Source: Eisenbergiella tayi
Lineage (GTDB): Bacteria; Bacillota; Clostridia; Lachnospirales; Lachnospiraceae
DNA: 64,000 nucleotides
Direction: 5' to 3'
Assembly: GCF_001881565.1 (NCBI RefSeq)
Contig: NZ_MPDJ01000002.1
Span: 124,001 to 188,000, forward strand
Part shown: in pieces, positions 24,645-33,838 of the stretch
Numbering within the stretch: the stretch's first letter is position 1
How the letters are laid out: each line of letters starts with the position of its first letter
Made by a program: the position numbers and the translations under genes
The notes under the pieces: model-generated
The model's input: the letters and a program-made list of their open reading frames with translations, nothing else
Told to the model about the DNA's origin: nothing
The model's database searches: none

Positions 24645-26927
24645 ATGCGGCAGATATTCCATAAACGAGCAAAGAAAAAAAGGACCGGGTTATTCTGGAG
24701 GACATTGGTTTCCTATACGATTGTCCTCGTGCTTCCCATACTGATCTGTTCTTTTTATTATTTCCACAGCTACAATGCCCTGAAGGAACGAAACAGGACG
24801 AACCAGCATCTTATCCTGGAAAATTTTGCGGAGCAGATCAATTCCGCTTTCCGGGATGCGATTAATTTAGGCTCCCATCTGCAGCTGAATAAATATGTGA
24901 CCGCCCTGTCCAATAATAAAAGCACGATAAATTCCACTCCGCCTATGGACAGGTATTACCTCAAAAAGGATTTGGCTTCCCTGCAGGTATCCAACTCGTT
25001 AATCCAGCGGATTAATCTGTATTTTCCGGGTTCGGAATATGTGGTGAATTCCGCTTCCACATTTTCCACCTCCCTGTTTCCGTATATGGAGCCCAAAGGC
25101 TACAGCCTTTCCGGAAAGGACTGGGATGCAATCCTGAAAAGACTGCAGACCGAGCGCATCGTATGCTATGCTTCCGATGACAGAAGTTTCCTTACTGTTG
25201 CAGAGGTCCTCCTTACGGATATCTCCGGGCAGCCGCTTTCCATACTGGCAATTCAAATCGATAAAAAGAATCTGCTAAACAGGCTTCAAAACAGGCTTCT
25301 TCTGGAGTCTCCCTGTTCATTTGCCCTGATCAGTGCGGACGGGCCCCTGCTGTCCACTGAAAATAACGAGATCAGCCTCTCCGGCCTTCCTTTTGAAAAA
25401 CTTGTAACAGCCGTGCCGGAATCCTCCGTATATGAAGTGCAGACGGAAGAAAAGCTGATAATCGACTATTATTCCCTGCAGATACCCGGAACGGCCCTGA
25501 TTTCCGTCACCAAAAAAGCAGATTACCAGGCCCAGACGGCCCAGCTGCTGAAAATCATGGTGCTGACCATTCTGTTCTGTGTCCTCATCGGAATCGTGGT
25601 TATTATGTATTATTCAAGGAAAAATTACGAACCGGTATCCCAAATTCTCCAATTTATCAAGGGTACCGATCAGAATATGGAGCCTGAAAAGAATGAATTC
25701 CATTATATTATGAGAATTCTCTCACAAAGCCGGAATGAAATAGAACGTCAGAGAAAGCTGTTGAAAAATAATTATATGCAGAAAATATTCTCCGGGGAAA
25801 TCGCTTTTGACCAGATCCCGGAGCAGGTGGCGGAGCAGTTTTCCCTTAATCTCACTGATTCCTCCGCATGTGTTGTTTTGTTTTATGTAGAAAGGACGGG
25901 CAGCTTTAACGAGCCGGAAAACGTTTTGGATCTGACTGCCTTTACCGTTGAAAATGTATTTCAGGAGCTCCTGTCCGAACAGTTCCCCGATAATTATTTC
26001 AGTAACCGTGGGCAGAAAATTTCCGTGCTGATCCATATCCCGGGGGAGGCCTCCCAGCCGCTTGTCCTGATAGAACAGCTGACCAGACATCTGCTTGGTT
26101 TCCTGAAGGATTCCTTTCAGCTGTCACTGCGCGCCGGCATCAGCTCCCTCCGTCCACAAAAAGAGATTCCCGACGCTTACCTGCAGGCGGATACCGCCCT
26201 GGAATACCAGCGGTTATTTGAAACCGGGAACATCTGCTGCTATGAAACGATTCCCCAAAAACAGGTGATAGGCTCTATTCCCCTGAATACAAGCGATTAT
26301 GTAGTCAATCTGATCGTTTCCGGAAACAAAGCACAGATAACGGATTATTTCCGGGTGCTGGAAAAAAATATGGAGAAATGTGTGTTATCCCGGGCGGATG
26401 CTCAAAGCTGCTTTTATTTCTTTTACCAGGCCACTGCAAAACTGCAGCTCTATTGCCAGACCCACTATGGCCTCCAGCTTGATGCATTGGATTTCCTGGA
26501 TGACTCCTTTTTTTCACAATCCCTGCCCAAAGCGCTTTCACAGACACGGCAGGCCTATCTGGCCGCCGGCGAAGAACTGGCGGAAAAGAGCAAGAACCCT
26601 TCTTATGTACAATGGGGAAAGGATATCTGCCGCTTTATCGAAAACAATTATTTCGACGCCAATATCAATCTGAATATGGTCGCAGAGCATTTTCGTATAT
26701 CACCGGCATACCTTTCCAAAAAGTTCCGGGAGCAGTATCAGAAAAGTGTTATCGATTATCTTTATGAAGTCCGGATATCCAATTCGGTCGCCCTGCTCAG
26801 GGAAACTGATTTAAAAATAGCCGATATCGCCCAGATGACCGGTTTTGTGGACAGTAATGCTTTTATACGGATATTCAAGAAGCTGAAGGGGACTACGCCG
26901 GGGAAATATAAGGAGGGCGAGGACTGA
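24645..26927 (+). CDS. Membrane-bound AraC-family regulator with extracellular sensor
   Basis: A 760-residue protein from the ATG at 24645, with GAGGGG upstream. A basic N-terminus precedes a membrane helix at about 18-38 (LVSYTIVLVLPILICSFYYF). An extracellular Cache-like region follows to about 295, then a second helix (LLKIMVLTILFCVLIGIVVIMYY), a cytoplasmic central domain, and a C-terminal AraC double helix-turn-helix (HFRISPAYLSKKFREQYQKSVIDYLYEVR, then TGFVDSNAFIRIFKKLKGTTPGKYKE). Such one-component membrane regulators sense extracellular ligand or loaded binding protein directly. It is divergent from the binding-protein operon at 24385, its likely target, while a broken permease gene lies directly downstream. 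Confidence 0.93.
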   Translation: MRQIFHKRAKKKRTGLFWRTLVSYTIVLVLPILICSFYYFHSYNALKERNRTNQHLILENFAEQINSAFRDAINLGSHLQLNKYVTALSNNKSTINSTPPMDRYYLKKDLASLQVSNSLIQRINLYFPGSEYVVNSASTFSTSLFPYMEPKGYSLSGKDWDAILKRLQTERIVCYASDDRSFLTVAEVLLTDISGQPLSILAIQIDKKNLLNRLQNRLLLESPCSFALISADGPLLSTENNEISLSGLPFEKLVTAVPESSVYEVQTEEKLIIDYYSLQIPGTALISVTKKADYQAQTAQLLKIMVLTILFCVLIGIVVIMYYSRKNYEPVSQILQFIKGTDQNMEPEKNEFHYIMRILSQSRNEIERQRKLLKNNYMQKIFSGEIAFDQIPEQVAEQFSLNLTDSSACVVLFYVERTGSFNEPENVLDLTAFTVENVFQELLSEQFPDNYFSNRGQKISVLIHIPGEASQPLVLIEQLTRHLLGFLKDSFQLSLRAGISSLRPQKEIPDAYLQADTALEYQRLFETGNICCYETIPQKQVIGSIPLNTSDYVVNLIVSGNKAQITDYFRVLEKNMEKCVLSRADAQSCFYFFYQATAKLQLYCQTHYGLQLDALDFLDDSFFSQSLPKALSQTRQAYLAAGEELAEKSKNPSYVQWGKDICRFIENNYFDANINLNMVAEHFRISPAYLSKKFREQYQKSVIDYLYEVRISNSVALLRETDLKIADIAQMTGFVDSNAFIRIFKKLKGTTPGKYKEGED

Positions 26928-26934
26928 AAGTTCT

Positions 26935-27440
26935 CTTAAAGGTACCGGAAGCAGCGGATTCAGATTGGTCATATCCATAATTTGGTCTACGCTGTCATCT
27001 GTTGGGCCGTCTATTTCAGCCGCTTCATAAAGACTCTGATTAAAGCCCGTGAGCGCACAGAAGTAGACGATTGCTCTATAGCCCGCGCCTTTCCATACGC
27101 TGGTCAGTATGAGTATCGGCCACCAGAGCGCCGCATTGGAATACCATGACACCGCTTCACTTCCAAAGGCCTGGATAAAATGATTGAAAAAGCCCCTTGC
27201 TTTCACCGAACAAAGTGATGGAAATCATTCCTACAACAATCCAGGAAATGAAATGAGGAAACAGCATAACAGACTGGGGTACTTTACGAAACCATTTATT
27301 TACTTTTTCATTGATGGCAATCGCCAGGCTCACATTAACCACTGTGCCAAGTATAATGTTGAAGCCATTAATGATGAGGGTATTTCTGGTCGCCCGCAGA
27401 GCGTCGTCTATACTTCTGAAAAAGAATTTAAAATTCTGTA
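26935..27440 (-). pseudogene. Degraded LplB-type sugar permease gene
   Basis: The minus strand encodes pieces of an LplB-type permease in more than one frame. RATRNTLIINGFNIILGTVVNVSLAIAINEKVNKWFRKVPQS and MLFPHFISWIVVGMISITLFGESKG lie in one frame. After a frameshift near 27190 the reading continues as FNHFIQAFGSEAVSWYSNAALWWPILILTSVWKGAGYRAIVYF to the EAA loop LYEAAEIDG. Beyond that the similarity stops. The N-terminal helix is missing or unrecognisable, and the 3' end abuts the end of the AraC-type sensor gene. No ribosome-binding site or full frame remains, so it is a remnant. Confidence 0.8.
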
Positions 27441-27494
27441 GTCCGAGAATAAGAATAACAAATCAAAAACCGCACACAATATAAAGACCGTGTA

Positions 27495-27523
27495 TTGCAT
27501 TTGTCTTTACATTATGTTATAAT
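27495..27523 (+). promoter_or_regulatory. Promoter of the toxin-antitoxin pair
   Basis: TTGCAT (27495-27500) and TATAAT (27518-27523) with a 17-base spacer lie 25 bases ahead of the antitoxin start. TA-rich inverted elements overlap the -10, the usual place for antitoxin autorepression. Confidence 0.65.
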
Positions 27524-27548
27524 ACAGTATATAGAAAGGAGTGAAAAT

Positions 27549-27821
27549 ATGGCACAGACCTTAGTTAATATTAGAATGGACGAAGAATTAAAGAAAAGCA
27601 TGGAGCAGACTTGCCAGGAGTTAGGCATGAACATGACAACAGCATTTACTATTTTTGCAAAAAAAATGAGCCGTGAAAAGAGAATACCTTTTGAAGTTTC
27701 TGTTGATCCCTTTTATTCTGAAAAGAATACAAATGCACTTAATGAAAGCATAGCACAGTTAAAGGAAGGGAATGTAGTTATAAAAACAATCGAAGAACTA
27801 GAGGAAATGGCTGATGGGTAA
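27549..27821 (+). CDS. relB: RelB/DinJ-family antitoxin
   Basis: The ATG at 27549 has AAAGGAG upstream, giving 90 residues. MAQTLVNIRMDEELKKSMEQTCQELGMNMTTAFTIFAKKMSREKRIPFEV is the ribbon-helix-helix DNA-binding N-terminus of RelB/DinJ antitoxins. The C-terminal 40 residues are the flexible toxin-wrapping part. It would neutralise the toxin encoded by the overlapping downstream gene and repress its own promoter. The 8-base overlap with the toxin gene is typical. Confidence 0.92.
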   Translation: MAQTLVNIRMDEELKKSMEQTCQELGMNMTTAFTIFAKKMSREKRIPFEVSVDPFYSEKNTNALNESIAQLKEGNVVIKTIEELEEMADG

Positions 27822-28074
27822 GCTGATATTTACGGATAGAGCATGGAATGAGTACCTATATTGGCAGCAACAAGATAAAAAGACACTAAAACGTATCAAT
27901 TCATTATTAAAAGATATTGATAGAGGCAGCTTTGAAGGTATTGGCAAACCAGAGCCATTGAAAAATCATGAGGGTTTTTGGAGCCGCCGTATTGATGACT
28001 ATAACAGACTTGTCTGTCAAGTTTCTGACGGGTAAACGGAAATTATCCAATGCAGAGGACATTATGATGATTAA
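27814..28074 (+). pseudogene. yoeB: YoeB/Txe-type mRNA-cleaving toxin, interrupted by a stop codon
   Basis: The intact frame gives 73 residues (MGKLIFTDRAWNEYLYWQQQD...GFWSRRIDDYNRLVCQVSDG) and ends at a TAA at 28033-28035. The same frame continues past this stop with TEIIQCRGHYDD and a second TAA at 28072-28074, the expected C-terminus of YoeB toxins. In E. coli YoeB the catalytic pair His83-Tyr84 lies in exactly that tail (HY here), so the encoded product should lack ribosome-dependent RNase activity. A single base change would restore an 86-residue toxin. Family relatives are about 84 residues. Either the toxin is dead, or readthrough or a sequencing error is involved. Confidence 0.85.
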
Positions 28075-28138
28075 AAAAATTATCTTAATGGGCTGTGAAA
28101 AAATGTTCTAAATATAAAACGGGCTAAACTTCACCCAC

Positions 28139-28187
28139 AGAGGGCTTACCATCTCAGCAGCACTGAAACGGTAAGTCCTCTTTTCTT
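28139..28187 (+). terminator. Terminator after toxin-antitoxin pair
   Basis: Arms 28139-28150 (AGAGGGCTTACC) and 28170-28181 pair over 12 positions with one G-U, followed by TTTCTTTCT on the plus strand. Confidence 0.7.
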
Positions 28188-28191
28188 TCTA

Positions 28192-28845
28192 TCAATCATA
28201 GTCGTCTTTTTTCCAATCACTGCGCCAATACAGTACCGGCCGTTCCTGTTCAAAGTAACTGCAGTTAACTGATATACCTGATCCCTCTACAGGGCACTTA
28301 ACGGTTATCTGCAGAATATCGGATGGAATAACCTCCCATTGAAAAAACGGACTGTCGATGGACGCCGGCAGCACCAGTGCATAAATACTTTCTTCTTCAC
28401 CCATACAAAGCGACAGTTTGTTTCTGCTCAGATGAATTTCTGAAACTCTTGTTTCCGGCCTGGATACCGTAAGAGTTATGTATCTGCTCTCTCCTCCAAA
28501 TATGGAAGTGGCATAAATACATACCGTATCTGCCGAATATGCTGTTCCCCATCCGGCAAAGTCGCGGATATCCGCGTAAATCCGGTAGTTCTGGCTCTGA
28601 CCAATCCGTCATTCACCTCTGCTGTTTCCGGATCCTGTGATGTCCATGAGACATCCTGTTCGGAAAAGCGGCCGCCCTGTACAGCTGCCTTAAGCTGTAC
28701 GGTACTTCCGCAGGTTTCCCAGTCCTCAAAGGTGTATTTGCTGGAACTTACCACAACCAGAGGATAGGTGTGATAGTACTGTCTGTTTCTGCAGGTCTCA
28801 TATACTATCATTCCTTCCCGTTCCGTCAGTAATTGAACAGCATTG
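28192..28845 (-). pseudogene. Broken gene for an Ig-like (Big_2-type) domain protein, C-terminal part
   Basis: Reading the minus strand, one frame gives TFEDWETCGSTVQLKAAVQGGRFSEQDVSWTSQDPETAEVNDGLVRARTTGFTRISA, a bacterial Ig-like Big_2 domain. The reading then shifts by one to AGWGTAYSADTVCIYATSIFGGESRYITLTVSRPETRVSEIHLSRN and on to a second Ig-like stretch ending at 28192. No start region is present upstream of about 28845, and the shift lies around 28500-28570. It is the frameshifted remnant of a larger surface or secreted carbohydrate-active protein. Confidence 0.65.
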
Positions 28846-28958
28846 TCTTATGCTTTTCATCCTAACGGAAACAGGTACGGAATACAATTTCAAAAATTCG
28901 GAATTGTTTCGAATTTACCTGCAGTTATCTATTTACAGTCTCATTTGCAATATTCATA

Positions 28959-30455
28959 TTATTTTATATTGTAATAGGAAATCAGATTATTTACTGCTTC
29001 CAAAGAATCACCGGAACACCATATATCAGGGATAACACCTTCTCCCTCTCTTCCCATATTATCGTTATAAAAAAAAGTCATACTATTAGGTAAACGAAGT
29101 TCCAATCCGCTATTCTTCAGATAAATTGGAAAATTCCCATAGTCACCATGAATTCTTCCTGCGGAAGGCGTACCCACTATAATAACATTTCGTTTGTTAA
29201 GAAGTGAAAGTACCAGTCTCTCACTGACAGATGCAGTCTCCTTATCTATTAAAATAAATAAAAGTCCATTATTTCCAGTCATTTCTTTTGGATATTTATG
29301 ACTATTTATATGCCACTTATTTATACTGATATTTTTTTCGATCCAGAGCTTTTGTTCAATAAACCAATTCGTTCTCTCCTGCATATCACTATAACAGGTA
29401 AAACATCTTAAAGCGATGGAATCTAAAAATAATTCTTTTTTTCCATAAACAGTATCTGTCAATTCATTATCATAATTTGCCATCCACTGCTTTAATGTAA
29501 TATAATGTCCGCCCATATTTCCCCGTAAATCTAATATGCTTATATTACTTCCGGCCATGATATCAGCAGACCTTAAAAAATTGTCCCGGGAATTCTGGTT
29601 CATACGACTTTCATCAAAACTTGTAACGCAGACCTTTGTTATTCCGCCGCTGCTATCAACAGTACATGAACTGCCCTCTGCCTGTTTAGGCACATGATAT
29701 TTTAACGTTATTTCTTTTTGCTCATTATTCTCATATTTGATTTTTACTGTTACTTTTTTATCCATATCACCATTAATCGATATGCAATAAGCTAATTTAC
29801 CATCTTTATCAATCGTTCGTTTTATAAGCTCATGAAAATCAGCTTCATCATTAATACTATTGATATATTTAACCTCACCGTCAGTAATTTCAAAGAATCC
29901 TTTATCATCTTTATAAAAATATTCCTCTGAAAAATACACTGCCGTGCTTTTATTTAGCGGCTGATTATTAAAATAAATATGACCATCTTTTACAAAATTT
30001 AAATATTCACGATAAAGATTTAAAAGCTGTCCGAGTTCAATTACATCACTTGTATCTATCTTTTCAATTATGCCGAAAAATGCTTCATCAAATATTTTAT
30101 CACCCCCATAATATTGGTATCCCGGATAAAGATATTTGAAACATTTCTGCAATATGATTGTATCTTCTTTAGCTTCTTCTCCGGTAAGTTTCCATTTCCC
30201 CAAATCTGATATCGTCAGCGACTTTAATTCGCTCCAGGAAAATCCTACTTCCTTTTTTTCATAGGAATACATATATTTCTCCAATGAGTCATTGAATTCA
30301 GACGAAATTATATTTTCGTGCAAACTATTATATATTTCTATCTCACTCATAAATTCATCATCAGCTGTAAAATAGATATTATAGTCATTTGAATTACATG
30401 ATGTTAAAGACAGAATAAAAATCAGCATGAGTGGCACTGCGAAAAATTTGTTCAT
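28959..30455 (-). CDS. S41-family peptidase lipoprotein
   Basis: A 498-residue protein with a lipoprotein signal (lipobox SLTSC, Cys about residue 20). The C-terminal half carries S41/tail-specific protease features: ISILDLRGNMGGHYITLKQW, LLFILIDKETASVSERLVLSLLNKRNVIIVGTPSAG. The Ser in TASVSE is the expected nucleophile. The N-terminal half is a helical region without a recognisable PDZ domain. It should act outside the membrane; its target is unknown. Codons are strikingly AT-rich compared with neighbours (many AAA, ATA, TTA), and it lies between a remnant gene and a long AT-rich spacer, suggesting recent acquisition. Confidence 0.82.
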   Translation of the reverse strand: MNKFFAVPLMLIFILSLTSCNSNDYNIYFTADDEFMSEIEIYNSLHENIISSEFNDSLEKYMYSYEKKEVGFSWSELKSLTISDLGKWKLTGEEAKEDTIILQKCFKYLYPGYQYYGGDKIFDEAFFGIIEKIDTSDVIELGQLLNLYREYLNFVKDGHIYFNNQPLNKSTAVYFSEEYFYKDDKGFFEITDGEVKYINSINDEADFHELIKRTIDKDGKLAYCISINGDMDKKVTVKIKYENNEQKEITLKYHVPKQAEGSSCTVDSSGGITKVCVTSFDESRMNQNSRDNFLRSADIMAGSNISILDLRGNMGGHYITLKQWMANYDNELTDTVYGKKELFLDSIALRCFTCYSDMQERTNWFIEQKLWIEKNISINKWHINSHKYPKEMTGNNGLLFILIDKETASVSERLVLSLLNKRNVIIVGTPSAGRIHGDYGNFPIYLKNSGLELRLPNSMTFFYNDNMGREGEGVIPDIWCSGDSLEAVNNLISYYNIK

Positions 30456-30889
30456 TTATTTCCCTCCGAAAAGTTATTAAGTACCTCAAATACTGTTGCT
30501 TGACTAAATAAATATATAAATAAATATTTGAAAAACTTATGTATCATACAATTCCTCCATAAGTAATAAATTTATAATAATCCTATTTTTTCATAGAAAA
30601 AATACCATTTCAATTGACATAAAAACAATATATCACAGGGAAAAATCATAATCCACTTATTATAGCATGCTATTTATCAAAAAATCATACGGAAAGTTAC
30701 ATATTCTTTTATGCATTAAATGTATAAAATAAAATTTCTCATTATTCGTATCATAGACAGTGATTAGCTTCCTTACTCCCATACCACCGCGTAATCAAAA
30801 GACAATCATGCCTTGCTTCTGTATGGACGGTATTTGTGTATGTATTCGTTCAGATGACAGAGAGCCAGTTTCCAATGCATATCAGAAAA
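30456..30889. other. AT-rich non-coding region
   Basis: About 430 AT-rich bases upstream of the peptidase gene, containing its putative promoter region but no supported gene or clear repeat. Confidence 0.5.
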
Positions 30890-30919
30890 ACAGCCGGCCT
30901 TCTGCTGAAGACCGGCTGT
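30890..30919 (-). terminator. Intrinsic terminator of small membrane protein gene
   Basis: On the minus strand CAGCCGGTCTTC pairs with GAAGGCCGGCTG around a short loop and is followed by TTTTT. It lies about 15 bases past the stop of the gene at 30935. Confidence 0.85.
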
Positions 30920-30934
30920 CTGCCCCTCAAAATC

Positions 30935-31183
30935 TTAATGCGGAATTCGTTGGTTCTGTTTCATCTGAGCCTCAAACCGCAGTCTTTCCGTATCCATATT
31001 CACGTTTACTTCCGGATTTTCCCTGGATATCTTCATGTTTTCTTTTGCTTTGCGTTCCGGACGTTTCCCCTCGATCTGACGTTTAAAATCCCTTTTGCGC
31101 AGCAGACTCATCGTCACCGACCAGATAACCGGAACAATAATTAAAAGTGAAAGAAGCAACAGCAGCCACTGTACATCAGTCAT
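30935..31183 (-). CDS. Small single-span membrane protein of unknown function
   Basis: An 82-residue protein with AGGAGGG at good spacing from the ATG and its own terminator. Residues 6-28 form one membrane helix (WLLLLLSLLIIVPVIWSVTMSLL). The remaining 54 residues are highly charged (RKRDFKRQIEGKRPERKAKENMK) and should face the cytoplasm. No family is recognised. The gene is isolated. Confidence 0.8.
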   Translation of the reverse strand: MTDVQWLLLLLSLLIIVPVIWSVTMSLLRKRDFKRQIEGKRPERKAKENMKISRENPEVNVNMDTERLRFEAQMKQNQRIPH

Positions 31184-31572
31184 AATAATATCCCTCCTGT
31201 CTTTTCAAACAACTTGATTACCTTTTAACGCTTACCCTTATATTCTTATTTTACCATAACAAAATAAGACAGGACAGTAATTGTTCATAAATTTTCTTAT
31301 ATGCCGACAGTTTATTTTCATGAAAGCTTTCCATACCGACATTTTAAATCAATACCTTATACAGAACTGCCGCCGAAGCTGCTTCGTCATGTAAAGCAGC
31401 AAAATAGTCCCCGATTGGTATCCAAATGAACAAAAAGATCCATACACAATGATATAAAGTTATAATACGCAATGAGCTGTTTGACATTTCCGCACACTAA
31501 TATTAGAATGAAAAAAATAAATCAAGTTCAGCCGCCACTAACAAAGAAGGCTGAGCGGCGGAGGGCGTTCTG
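31184..31572. other. Intergenic region with promoter
   Basis: No gene is supported in these 389 bases. They contain the promoter at 31481-31509 for the downstream plus-strand gene and a second TATAAT at 31461-31466 without a clear -35. Confidence 0.55.
31481..31509 (+). promoter_or_regulatory. Sigma-A-type promoter
   Basis: TTGACA (31481-31486), a 17-base spacer and TAGAAT (31504-31509) precede the gene at 31573 by about 63 bases. Confidence 0.65.
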
Positions 31573-31920
31573 ATGTTTAATGAAATCTGTATTTATGAAG
31601 CAAAAATTGACAAACAGGATGAGATTGAAGCTCTTATGAAAGAGGTCGCAGAATTTTATCTTTCTCAGCCCGGAGTTATTGATGTAAAGTACATCAAGCG
31701 TACCCATCGGCAAGAGGATTTTAATGCGGTGAAGGAAGGGAAGCCGCCCATCCGCCTGACGAAATGGGTAGGCAAAGTCACTTATATTTTGCACTGGACA
31801 CTTGAAAACGAAGATGTTCACGCACAAGTGTCCCGGCTCGGATTGGAACATTTTTATAAACGCTGGAACCGATGCCTTACTACCATGCCTAAAATCCTGC
31901 TTGGTGAGAATATCGTGTAG
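31573..31920 (+). CDS. Hypothetical protein, possibly dimeric alpha/beta-barrel (ABM-like)
   Basis: A 115-residue cytosolic protein with GGAGGG upstream of the ATG. The pattern NEICIYEAKIDKQDEIEALMKEVAEFYLSQPGVIDVKYIKR, with later beta strands including VTYILHWTLENEDVHAQ, resembles the ferredoxin-like fold of antibiotic-biosynthesis-monooxygenase/dimeric-barrel proteins. That assignment is by pattern only. It converges with the GGDEF-EAL gene, whose stop is 14 bases away on the other strand. Confidence 0.75.
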   Translation: MFNEICIYEAKIDKQDEIEALMKEVAEFYLSQPGVIDVKYIKRTHRQEDFNAVKEGKPPIRLTKWVGKVTYILHWTLENEDVHAQVSRLGLEHFYKRWNRCLTTMPKILLGENIV

Positions 31921-31933
31921 GCATTTTCCTGGC

Positions 31934-33799
31934 TTAAAACACACACTGCAGCAGTCTTTCATACACATCCTGAGGCATCGGCTTATAGAACACATAACCC
32001 TGCACCATATCACAATGAAGACTGCGCAGGATTTCCACCTGCTCCATGGATTCAATCCCTTCGGCCACCGTAATTATATCAAACTGCCTGACCACGCGGA
32101 TGATCCCCTCCGCCAGCAGGCGGTCCTTTTCCCTTGTGGTGATATTTTGGAAAAACAAGGCATCCAGCTTTAAAACATCAATATCCAGATTTTTTACCGT
32201 ATTTAAAGAAGAATAGCCCTTTCCGAAATCATCAACGGAACAGGAAAAGCCGGCGGCTTTCAATTTCTCCACGATGCTCTTCATAACATCCCAGTTATCG
32301 AACAGGATCGTTTCCGTAAATTCAATTTCCAACAGTCCGTCGGGGATTTGATACCTGTCCCGGATTTCCGTATAAGCCTGCACAAAATCACTGTTATAAA
32401 ACTGCAGGCAGGATACATTCACGGATACCGGGAGAACCGTCTTCCCGTTGTCCAGCAGCTGACGCAGCCAGGCACAAACCTCTTCAAATACATATCGATC
32501 CAGCAGCGGAATGGAATGGTTTTTCTCAAATACAGGAATGAACTGATCCGGGGGAATGATGCTCCCGTCCGGCTTCTGCCAGCGTACCAGAGCCTCCGCA
32601 CATACGATTTTGTTCGTTTCCAGGCTGACTTTGGGCTGATAGTATACTTTAAATTCGTGATTGCTCAGGGCTTTCTCCATACTATGCTCAATCAGCTTTT
32701 CCGCGCGCAGCTGACTGCGTATCCCCTCATCGTAAAACCGGTATTTATCTCCTTCGCCGGCCTTTGCCCATTTTCTCGCATAATTAGCCCGGTCAATCAG
32801 CCCTTCAATGGTCAGCTGTTCCCCGACATCCTCCAGACAGCAGATACCGCAGCGGACAGGAAGAGAATATTTATCTCTGGAATCCTGGATATATTCCATA
32901 ATCTTCCGGTCCACCTCCAGCTGGCGGTGAAGCACATTTTCTTTTGTGTCATAGCTGCGGAGGGCTATGAAATTGTCCGCATTGACACGGCAGAAGGTTT
33001 CCTCCTCCTTCATATCCTCAGTCAAAAGGGAGGCGTATTTCTTCAATATCCTGTCTCCCCATTCATAGCCGAACACATCATTAATATAGTTAAAATCTTC
33101 AAAATCCATGTAAAAGAGAGCATACCTCTTTCCGGCGCCTTCATCCAGCAGCTTCTGCGCAATTACCTTAAAGCGCTCAGCCGTATAGGCCTGGGTAAGC
33201 ATATCCCTTCCCGCCTTGTCATTCAGATCTCTGTTTGTATATTCAAGATGCAGGATCCGCCTGATATTCATAACAAAGAAAAGCAGCCAGAAAACAACGA
33301 TGCACAGAAGCAGTCCCGCCGTTACCCGTAAGATATAAAGCATTTGTTTATTGGAATAGGCTTCCGCAGCAAAAACAGCCTGATTAGACATTTCAAAATA
33401 GACTTCACTATATTCCAATAACGCATTTTCGGTTGATTTATCCTTCCGGTAAGAAGAAATTCCCGTCTTCAAATCCATCCACAATTCCTGGAGCGCATCA
33501 AGGCATTGCCGGTATTCCTCATCATCCAGATGGAGCAGGCCATACTGTCCATCCTCATGTTCCAAATCATCAAGGATACTGTCCAGATAAGCGATCAAAT
33601 CATCGTCCGGCTGCCCATTCAGTTCAAGCTTCACGAGACGTTGTGTTCCTCCTCGTACAAGGCCCAGATAATTGATCAGCTGGGCATATGACCGCGCACT
33701 GTAAACGGATCGGAAAATAAACCCTGCCAGGATAACCATTCCCAAAAGGAACCCAAATGTGGTGTAACGTACATAATTCTTTTTCTTTTGTATGCTCAT
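31934..33799 (-). CDS. Membrane GGDEF-EAL protein, probable c-di-GMP phosphodiesterase
   Basis: A 621-residue protein with a helix at about 13-31, an extracellular helical sensor region (35-150), a second helix at about 155-176, a GGDEF domain (about 190-360) and an EAL domain (365-621). The GGDEF signature is degenerate (RVNADNF at 271-277), so no cyclase activity is expected. The EAL domain keeps EALVRW (E402), SVNVS, EIEFTETI, DDFGKGYSSL, DVLKLDA, AEGIE and VQGY, i.e. the catalytic metal ligands and Lys. It should therefore hydrolyse c-di-GMP, perhaps allosterically tuned by GTP in the dead GGDEF domain. It is the last gene of the eight-gene minus-strand signalling operon, 39 bases after the Cache gene. 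Confidence 0.93.
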   Translation of the reverse strand: MSIQKKKNYVRYTTFGFLLGMVILAGFIFRSVYSARSYAQLINYLGLVRGGTQRLVKLELNGQPDDDLIAYLDSILDDLEHEDGQYGLLHLDDEEYRQCLDALQELWMDLKTGISSYRKDKSTENALLEYSEVYFEMSNQAVFAAEAYSNKQMLYILRVTAGLLLCIVVFWLLFFVMNIRRILHLEYTNRDLNDKAGRDMLTQAYTAERFKVIAQKLLDEGAGKRYALFYMDFEDFNYINDVFGYEWGDRILKKYASLLTEDMKEEETFCRVNADNFIALRSYDTKENVLHRQLEVDRKIMEYIQDSRDKYSLPVRCGICCLEDVGEQLTIEGLIDRANYARKWAKAGEGDKYRFYDEGIRSQLRAEKLIEHSMEKALSNHEFKVYYQPKVSLETNKIVCAEALVRWQKPDGSIIPPDQFIPVFEKNHSIPLLDRYVFEEVCAWLRQLLDNGKTVLPVSVNVSCLQFYNSDFVQAYTEIRDRYQIPDGLLEIEFTETILFDNWDVMKSIVEKLKAAGFSCSVDDFGKGYSSLNTVKNLDIDVLKLDALFFQNITTREKDRLLAEGIIRVVRQFDIITVAEGIESMEQVEILRSLHCDMVQGYVFYKPMPQDVYERLLQCVF

Positions 33800-33838
33800 A
33801 TGTTCTCCTCACACCGGGCGGAAGCAATACCCTTTTAT

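Noticed and set aside
28397..28612. A 71-codon minus-strand open frame as a separate gene
   Set aside because: Its reading is out of frame with the Ig-like domain pieces; it is a by-product of the frameshifted remnant.
32348..33331. A 327-codon plus-strand open frame opposite the GGDEF-EAL gene
   Set aside because: Antisense shadow; the minus-strand reading carries the full EAL motif set.
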